Shown here: positions 58,991 to 64,000 of the stretch, one piece after another
Numbering within the stretch: position 1 is the first letter of the stretch
How the letters are laid out: the number at the start of each line of letters is the position of its first letter
Assembly (NCBI GenBank): GCA_050178135.1
Contig: JBFXGJ010000002.1
Span: 62,001 to 126,000 of the forward strand
Reading direction: 5' to 3'
Length of the DNA: 64,000 bases
Origin: UBA288 sp050178135
GTDB taxonomy: Archaea; Halobacteriota; Methanomicrobia; Methanomicrobiales; Methanospirillaceae
Notes under the pieces: model-generated
Seen by the model: only the letters and a program-made list of their open reading frames with translations
The model's database searches: none
Told to the model about the DNA's origin: nothing
Made by a program: the position numbers and the translations under genes

Positions 58991-59652
58991 CGTCCGCTCC
59001 TGATGGCGTCGAGGGGAACAGTGCCACGGTGCACCGCGGTGGCGACGATTGCACCATCGAAGCCCGCGTCACGGAGGAGGTCGAGGTCCCCGGTGGTCCT
59101 GACCCCGCCGCCATAGAGGAGGGGGCGCTCCGAGGCGGCCCGAAGGCGCGCGAGCAGGTCAGCGTCGAGGCCCCGTTCGGTCCCGACCGCACTGATGTCG
59201 AGGAGGAGGTGGCCGGCAACGGCGAGGTCCCGGACCCGGTAGAGCGACCGGACCGGATCCTCTCTCCAGGGCGTGACGAGCCCGTCACGGCAGTCGAGGG
59301 AGAGGAGGGCACGTGGGCAGTCGCCGAGCGCACTGCCGGCGGTCTCGGTCCCGAGGACGGGAATGAACCCTTCAACGCTCCGACACTCGTCCGCCGAGCG
59401 GTACCCGGCGTCCACGTAACAGGTCTCGACCCGGTGAGCGAGGCCCGCAATCTCCCTGGCGTGGTCTCCCCTCCCGCCGATCCGGTCGAGGTCGGCGATG
59501 TAGAGGTGACGGGGCCGGAGAGCCGCGAGGTAGCCCACCGGCTCGGCGGTGCCCGAGAGGCCCCAGTCGAGCGGACGATATGACTCGCGGTCCCCGGACC
59601 GCCCGTGGACGACGAGTCCCCCCTTCAGGTCAATAGCGAGGATCAGGTTCAT
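58981..59652 (-). CDS. HisA/HisF-related TIM-barrel protein
   Basis: 223 residues of the HisA-like COG1411 family: LILAIDLKGGLVVHG at the N-terminus, HLYIADLDRIGG, CYVDAGYRS, LLSLDCRDGLVTPW and LYGGGVRTTGDLDLL with FDGAIVATAV at the C-terminus. The phosphate-binding GGGxR and GAIVATA are present, but it lacks the paired Asp/Thr set of true HisA. Related genes in methanogens stand near cofactor genes, and here it is divergent from mfnB and overlaps tmk. The reaction is unknown. Confidence 0.8.
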   Translation of the reverse strand: MNLILAIDLKGGLVVHGRSGDRESYRPLDWGLSGTAEPVGYLAALRPRHLYIADLDRIGGRGDHAREIAGLAHRVETCYVDAGYRSADECRSVEGFIPVLGTETAGSALGDCPRALLSLDCRDGLVTPWREDPVRSLYRVRDLAVAGHLLLDISAVGTERGLDADLLARLRAASERPLLYGGGVRTTGDLDLLRDAGFDGAIVATAVHRGTVPLDAIRSGRWC

Positions 59653-59765
59653 GCATTCCCTGATCGATCTGGCGCGCGGACAAGAGATGCTTTTCCTCCT
59701 CTCACGGCCCCGGGAGGCCCGGTCTATTCGGAACCCCTATTAACGGGTGGGTGTATATCAGCTCT

Positions 59766-60452
59766 ATGCAACTGCTTGTCAGCCCGAGCAGCCTTGAAGA
59801 GGCCCGCTCAGCCTGCGCCGCCGACATCATCGATGTCAAGAGGCCCGCTGAGGGGTCGCTCGGCGCCAACTTCCCCTGGGTCATCCGGGCGATCGTGGAG
59901 ATGACCGACAAGCCGGTTTCGGCCGCGATCGGGGACTTTGACAACAGGCCCGGCGGCGCCGCCCTCACCGCCCTCGGGGCCGCCGCTTCCGGCGCGGACT
60001 ACATCAAGTGCGGGCTCATGGTCCCCGAGCTGGATCAGGCGCAGTGCCTGGCGAGGGCCGTGGTGCGTGCGGTGAAAGAGAACTATCCCGAGAAGAAGGT
60101 CGTCATCGCCGCCTACTCCGACTTCGAGCGGCTCGGCACGGTCTCCCCGTTCTCGGTGGTCCCGGTCGCCGCAGAGGCGGGTGCGGACCTCGTCATGGTG
60201 GACACCGGGAAGAAGGACGGCCGGTCCACCTTCGAGTTCATGGACGAGGACGCCCTCTCTCGTTTTGTCGAGATCGGCCACGACACCGGGCTCGGCGTCG
60301 CCCTCGCCGGTTCTCTGGTCTTCGACGACCTCCCGGCACTCCGGCGGATCGAGCCCGATATCATCGGTGTCCGGGGCATGGTCTGCGGTGGGGACCGTAC
60401 CGCGAAGCTTCAGGAATCCCTCGTTCTCCAGGCGATGGCTGCGATCAGGTGA
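59766..60452 (+). CDS. mfnB: (5-formylfuran-3-yl)methyl phosphate synthase
   Basis: 228 residues. The TIM-barrel signature with Lys25 (IIDVKRP) and Lys149/150 (DTGKKDG) matches the Schiff-base and acid/base lysines of MfnB. It condenses two glyceraldehyde-3-phosphate molecules into the furan precursor of methanofuran, the C1 carrier at the first step of methanogenesis from CO2. The ATG at 59766 is chosen over the one five codons earlier because homologues begin MQLLVSP. The message may be almost leaderless. guaB follows six bases later. Confidence 0.93.
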   Translation: MQLLVSPSSLEEARSACAADIIDVKRPAEGSLGANFPWVIRAIVEMTDKPVSAAIGDFDNRPGGAALTALGAAASGADYIKCGLMVPELDQAQCLARAVVRAVKENYPEKKVVIAAYSDFERLGTVSPFSVVPVAAEAGADLVMVDTGKKDGRSTFEFMDEDALSRFVEIGHDTGLGVALAGSLVFDDLPALRRIEPDIIGVRGMVCGGDRTAKLQESLVLQAMAAIR

Positions 60453-60458
60453 GGGTCC

Positions 60459-61934
60459 ATGTTCGCTACCAAGATCGAGAACGCGCCCCTGGCCCTGACC
60501 TTCGACGACGTGCTGCTCGAGCCGGCGGCCTCCCGGGTCGAGCCCGACCAGGCAGATGTCTCCTCCCGGTTCTCTCGGGGGATCCACCTCAACATCCCGC
60601 TCGTATCGGCGGCGATGGACACGGTCACCGAGGCGGCGATGGCGATCGCGATCGCGCACGAGGGGGGGATCGGGGTGATCCACCGGAACCTGCCGATCGA
60701 GGAGGAGTGCCGGAACGTGGTGCTGGTCAAGCAGGCGGAGGAACTGGTCGAACGGCAGGTCCAGTCCGTTGGCCCGGATGCCACCGTGGCCGAGGTCGAG
60801 GCGCTGATGAGCCGGCACGGGATCGGCGGCGTGCCGGTCGTTGACGAGGCCGATCGGGTGATCGGTATCGTCTCGCGCCGCGATGTCCGCGCGATCGCCA
60901 CCCGGAGGGGGCGAGAGTCGATCCGAGCGATCATGACACCGTCGCCGATCACGGCCGACGAGTCGTTCACGATGGAGGAGGCGCTCGAGACGATGTATAC
61001 CAACAAGGTCGAGCGGCTACCGGTCACGGACGATGGGGGTCATCTGGTCGGGATCATCACGATGCAGGACGTGCTCGAGAAGCACCAGTACCCGCGCGCG
61101 GTCCGTGACCGCGACGGCAACCTGCGCGTGGCCGCCGCCGTCGGCCCGTTTGACCACCCGCGTGCGATGGCCCTCGTCGAGTCGGGCGTGGATGCGCTCG
61201 TCGTGGACTGCGCCCACGGGCACAACCTGAACGTCGTCCGCGCGGTACAGGAGATCAAGGGCTCGGTCGACGTCGATGTCGTGGCCGGGAACATCGCCAC
61301 CCGAGCAGCCGCCGAGGCCCTCGTCGGGACAGTGGACGGGCTCAAGGTCGGGATCGGCCCGGGCTCGATCTGCACGACCCGGATCGTCGCGGGCGTGGGC
61401 GTCCCGCAGGTGAGCGCGATCGCCGCGGTATCGGATCTTGCCGGGCCGGCCGACGTGCCGGTCTGCGCCGATGGTGGCGTCCGGTTCTCGGGCGACATCG
61501 CGAAGGCGATCGCCGCCGGGGCAGAGTCGGTGATGCTCGGCTCGCTCCTGGCGGGGACGGACGAGTCCCCGGGGAGGATCGTCGCGATCAAGGGCCGGCG
61601 GTACAAGCAGTACCGCGGCATGGGCTCACTCGGCGTGATGACGACGGGACAGTCCTCGGACCGGTACTTCCAGAAGAAGGAGATCGGCCGGACCAAGTTC
61701 GTCCCCGAGGGGGTCGAAGGCGCGACACCGTATGTCGGCCGCGTATCGGACACGATCTACCAGCTCGTCGGCGGCCTGAAGTCGTCGATGGGCTACACCG
61801 GGTCCGCCACGATCACCGCACTCCGCGAGGGCGGTCGCTTTGTCCGGATCACGGCTGCTGGCTTCGGCGAGAGCCATCCGCACAACATCCTCATCACGGA
61901 CGAGGCCCCGAACTACCGGATGTTCGAGCAATAA
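60459..61934 (+). CDS. guaB: IMP dehydrogenase
   Basis: 491 residues. The catalytic loop is GIGPGSICTTR (Cys305); FDDVLLEPA at the start and GMGSLGVM in the flap region are typical. A pair of CBS domains lies at about 98-208. It makes XMP from IMP with NAD+, committing to guanine nucleotides. GAGGG lies before the ATG, within the mfnB operon context. Length and CBS insertion are standard for the family. Confidence 0.95.
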   Translation: MFATKIENAPLALTFDDVLLEPAASRVEPDQADVSSRFSRGIHLNIPLVSAAMDTVTEAAMAIAIAHEGGIGVIHRNLPIEEECRNVVLVKQAEELVERQVQSVGPDATVAEVEALMSRHGIGGVPVVDEADRVIGIVSRRDVRAIATRRGRESIRAIMTPSPITADESFTMEEALETMYTNKVERLPVTDDGGHLVGIITMQDVLEKHQYPRAVRDRDGNLRVAAAVGPFDHPRAMALVESGVDALVVDCAHGHNLNVVRAVQEIKGSVDVDVVAGNIATRAAAEALVGTVDGLKVGIGPGSICTTRIVAGVGVPQVSAIAAVSDLAGPADVPVCADGGVRFSGDIAKAIAAGAESVMLGSLLAGTDESPGRIVAIKGRRYKQYRGMGSLGVMTTGQSSDRYFQKKEIGRTKFVPEGVEGATPYVGRVSDTIYQLVGGLKSSMGYTGSATITALREGGRFVRITAAGFGESHPHNILITDEAPNYRMFEQ

Positions 61935-61936
61935 AA

Positions 61937-61950
61937 CTTTTATAATTTTA
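61937..61950 (+). promoter_or_regulatory. TATA-like box of the ArsR-type regulator
   Basis: CTTTTATAATTTTA is one of the most AT-rich blocks in the window and starts three bases after the guaB stop, about 25 bases before the ATG at 61971. The message would be nearly leaderless. Confidence 0.55.
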
Positions 61951-61970
61951 TCGCTAACTTTTAGTGAATA

Positions 61971-62594
61971 ATGCTCGAGCACGACGATATATCCCGTCTT
62001 CTCGACCTGCTCGGCAACCGGAACCGGCGGCGAATCCTTGATCTTCTGCACCAGAAGCCCTGTTACGTGACCGAGATCTCTGACCGGCTCCTCCTCTCTC
62101 CAAAGGTCGTCATCGAGCACCTGGCCCTGCTGGAACGCGAGCGTTTGATCGGGTTCAACCTGGACGAACGGAGGCGGAAGTACTACTACCTCTACCAGGA
62201 GCTCGATGTATCGATCGCTGTACGGGTGACCCGGGCCGGTCAACCGGCCATCGCACCCCCGGGGAGGACGGCGCTAGTGGTGCACCGCCTCCGCCAGTTC
62301 CTTGGTCTTCTCGAGACGAGGGAGCACCTCCTCGCGAACCTGGAGGGGGTGGACCGCGAGATCCAGCAGAAATTGACCGATCTCATTAAGTGCGGTGAGG
62401 GAATAATCGAGAGCGAGACCGATATCGATCTCCTGCTCGCCCTCTCGCTCGGGGCGCCGACCGTCGAAGCCCTTCTCGAACTGACCGGGCTCCCGGTCCA
62501 TGAATTGAACGGACGCCTGGCGCACCTCCAGTCAATGGGTGTCGTCCGGGCCGAAGGATCCCAGTACCGTTTGTGTGGTGCCGATGCCGAGTAA
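61971..62594 (+). CDS. ArsR-family winged-helix transcription regulator
   Basis: 207 residues. The winged helix-turn-helix is at about 8-75 (RRRILDLLHQKPCYVTEISDRLLLSPKVVIEHLALLERERLI, then a YYYLYQE wing). The middle has a coiled-coil helix (about 100-135) and a C-terminal second helical or winged part (LLALSLGAPTVEALLELTGLPVHELNGRLAHLQSMGVV). It lacks metal-binding cysteines of ArsR. The gene is followed by the Hsp20-like gene with an eleven-base overlap, a pairing that recurs in methanogens by my recollection. Confidence 0.8.
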   Translation: MLEHDDISRLLDLLGNRNRRRILDLLHQKPCYVTEISDRLLLSPKVVIEHLALLERERLIGFNLDERRRKYYYLYQELDVSIAVRVTRAGQPAIAPPGRTALVVHRLRQFLGLLETREHLLANLEGVDREIQQKLTDLIKCGEGIIESETDIDLLLALSLGAPTVEALLELTGLPVHELNGRLAHLQSMGVVRAEGSQYRLCGADAE

Positions 62595-62991
62595 TACCGA
62601 TGATGAGACCTACCGGAACCTCGCGCGACTTCTCGAACACCTGCTCCGGAGCCTGCCGCAACCGGAACCGGGCCAGGTGGTCGGTTTCACGGTCATGACA
62701 GGTGCCGGCATGACGAACGCCCCCCCGGACGGTCTCTTCGAGGCGGAGACGGATGAGGAGGACGGCGTGATCGACTACGAGTTCGTCGAGGGTCGGGACG
62801 AGGTCTACGTCACCGCAAAGGTGCCGGCCGACCTCCATACCGCCCCCTACGTTGACATTATGCCCCGGCAGATTCGGATCGTGATGGACGACCGGGTGAC
62901 GGAGATCGACCTCCCGGCCCCCATCGACATCCGGCACAGCTTCTACCAGGTCCGGCACGGCGTCATGGACGTCTCCTGCCGTAAGCAGTAA
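62584..62991 (+). CDS. Hsp20-like protein
   Basis: 135 residues from the ATG at 62584, overlapping the regulator by eleven bases. After an N-terminal helical part, FVEGRDEVYVTAKVPADLHTAPYVDIMPRQIRIVMDD has the look of the alpha-crystallin/CS sandwich. The canonical IxI/V anchor of small heat shock proteins is not evident. It may be a chaperone-like partner of the regulator or of mch; its role is not proven. Confidence 0.65.
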   Translation: MPSNTDDETYRNLARLLEHLLRSLPQPEPGQVVGFTVMTGAGMTNAPPDGLFEAETDEEDGVIDYEFVEGRDEVYVTAKVPADLHTAPYVDIMPRQIRIVMDDRVTEIDLPAPIDIRHSFYQVRHGVMDVSCRKQ

Positions 62992-62999
62992 TCGCTCTC

Positions 63000-63015
63000 T
63001 TTTTTTTTAAAAAAA
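63000..63015. terminator. bidirectional oligo-T/oligo-A terminator
   Basis: Nine T followed by seven A lie between the Hsp20-like gene and mch, which converge. Each strand meets a T-run after its stop, so the same 16 bases can end both transcripts. Confidence 0.7.
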
Positions 63016-63021
63016 GGGTGT

Positions 63022-63969
63022 TCAGAGAAGTCCGAACGACTTCAGGGTCACGTCGGGGTTGACGGCGCCGACATGGTAGACGACGCCCTCGTCCAGCTCG
63101 TTGATGACGACCTCTGCCGGCGAGAAGAGGGAGGTGTCGATCTGGTAGAAGTCGAAGTTCGCCTCCTTGAAGATCTCGTAGAACGGCTTGCCGTATCCCT
63201 TGGACTTGTTGGACGGGATCCGGTCGAGGTAGTCCTTGATCTCGGGCGCGCGCATCGTGAGCATGATCCTGCCGTGGTAGATGGTCGCGTCGTTGGTCGT
63301 TCCCATCGCCTTCGTCGCGTCCTTCTTGACCGGCGGCACCGGTGCGGTGCCGATTGCGGCTGAGATCTTGGTCGTGTCGAACCCGAGCTCGTTCAGCTTG
63401 TAGATTGCCGTCTCGACGCAGCGGCCGGAGACCTGGATCGAGCCGACGAGCGATGCTGTCGGGGCGACGACGGCGCAGACGTTGCCGACATCGACGTGGC
63501 ACTCGGACGCGATCTTCTCCATCACCTCACCGTTCGGCAGGTGGTCGGACTCGAGTGCGATCACGGCGGAGTCGAAGTCGTCCTCGTACCCGATCACCTC
63601 GTAGGTGTGTTTCGGCTTGAGCGAGAGCGCCCGCGCCGGACCCGAGCCCATCGCGAAGTAGTTGCCGACCTTGACGGTCCACCCGGCCTTCTGTGCGCCG
63701 AGGCAGGCGATCGATGGGAAGTCGGTGTTGACCTCGATGAAGGGCATCGGGATGCCCTTGATCTCGCCCATCGTGAAGTCGACCTCGCCCAGCCCACCCA
63801 TGCAGATCTCGGTGAAGGCGCGTCCGGCGGCGTATCCGCCCCGGGTGCTGACCCCGCAGTCGACGATCCGGGCCCCGTTTCCGAGCTCGTGGTAGGCGGC
63901 GTTGAACTCCTCCGCGAATTCGGCCAGGTTCTCAAATATCTCCAATGCCAGTTCGTTTACGCTGAGCAC
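63022..63969 (-). CDS. mch: methenyltetrahydromethanopterin cyclohydrolase
   Basis: 315 residues, full length. VNELALEIFENL at the start, CGVSTRGGYAAGRAFTEICMGGLG, GSGPARALSLKP and FYQIDTSLFSPAEVVINE are diagnostic. Mch interconverts N5-formyl-H4MPT and N5,N10-methenyl-H4MPT in the C1 pathway of methanogenesis. The gene ends six bases after the shared terminator, and its start lies about 30 bases from the window edge, so the promoter is cut off. Confidence 0.96.
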   Translation of the reverse strand: MLSVNELALEIFENLAEFAEEFNAAYHELGNGARIVDCGVSTRGGYAAGRAFTEICMGGLGEVDFTMGEIKGIPMPFIEVNTDFPSIACLGAQKAGWTVKVGNYFAMGSGPARALSLKPKHTYEVIGYEDDFDSAVIALESDHLPNGEVMEKIASECHVDVGNVCAVVAPTASLVGSIQVSGRCVETAIYKLNELGFDTTKISAAIGTAPVPPVKKDATKAMGTTNDATIYHGRIMLTMRAPEIKDYLDRIPSNKSKGYGKPFYEIFKEANFDFYQIDTSLFSPAEVVINELDEGVVYHVGAVNPDVTLKSFGLL

Positions 63970-64000
63970 AAGCAGAACCCCCGTATGCCATTAAGGACGG

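Overview
The window comes from a high-GC methanogenic archaeon, most likely of the order Methanomicrobiales. The order is an inference from gene content and codon use, not from a search. Direct indicators are genes for methenyl-H4MPT cyclohydrolase (mch), the methyl-coenzyme M reductase arginine methylase Mmp10, methanofuran synthesis (mfnB), coenzyme F420 (cofE), methanopterin (mptD), pyruvoyl arginine decarboxylase (pdaD) and the archaeal coenzyme A route, together with NMD3, an RFC subunit and AT-rich TATA-like boxes in front of many genes. Coding is dense on both strands. I saw no rRNA, tRNA, CRISPR array, insertion sequence or prophage.

Layout. 1-2.5 kb: envelope proteins (two lipoproteins, one carrying a Lon-type protease domain, and a thioredoxin). 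2.5-10.3 kb: a SnoaL-like protein, a dihydropyrimidinase-like amidohydrolase, an ADP-forming acyl-CoA synthetase, Mmp10, an erythromycin-esterase-like protein and a flavodoxin. 10.3-14.4 kb: a PrsW-like protease overlapping a multi-pass membrane protein, a divergent Nramp-like transporter, a 48-residue membrane peptide missing from simple ORF lists, and a TolB-like propeller. 14.8-15.9 kb: a broken gene with a stop and several frameshifts. 15.9-20.6 kb: an MBL/rhodanese protein, a five-repeat PEGA protein and a secreted subtilase/sedolisin-like protease.

20.7-28.5 kb is the densest block, a plus-strand run with overlapping or nearly touching genes: mptD, a TatD-like hydrolase, DUF424, nmd3, taw2-like, coaBC, pantoate kinase, phosphopantothenate synthetase, an RFC-small-subunit-like gene and a methyltransferase. 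It joins cofactor biosynthesis (methanopterin and the archaeal CoA pathway) with information processing. The RFC-like protein has lost most of the ATPase signature residues.

28.5-36.2 kb: HypE-like and FMN-reductase genes, pdaD, a Cache-domain protein, a metallophosphoesterase with four inserted membrane segments, and thiC behind an unusually AT-rich leader. 36.4-44.3 kb: small proteins, Kup potassium transporter, cofE, a large NHL/PKD surface protein and a lipoprotein. 44.5-45.2 kb: a short-chain dehydrogenase pseudogene whose lesions include a 7-bp tandem duplication. 45.3-55.7 kb: a small siroheme/ferredoxin sulfite-reductase-like protein, an M23 lipoprotein, an aldo-keto reductase with ferredoxin-like clusters, an M3 peptidase lipoprotein, an NHL protein ending in dockerin-like repeats, catalase and a DUF92 membrane protein. 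55.8-64 kb: valS, tmk, a HisA-like gene, mfnB, guaB, an ArsR-type regulator with an Hsp20-like partner, and mch.

No single locus is a clear new defence or mobile system. The best candidates for a second look are the degenerate clamp-loader subunit inside the CoA operon, the membrane-embedded phosphoesterase, the PrsW/7TM pair, the secreted Lon-type lipoprotein and the Nramp-like protein without metal-binding motifs.
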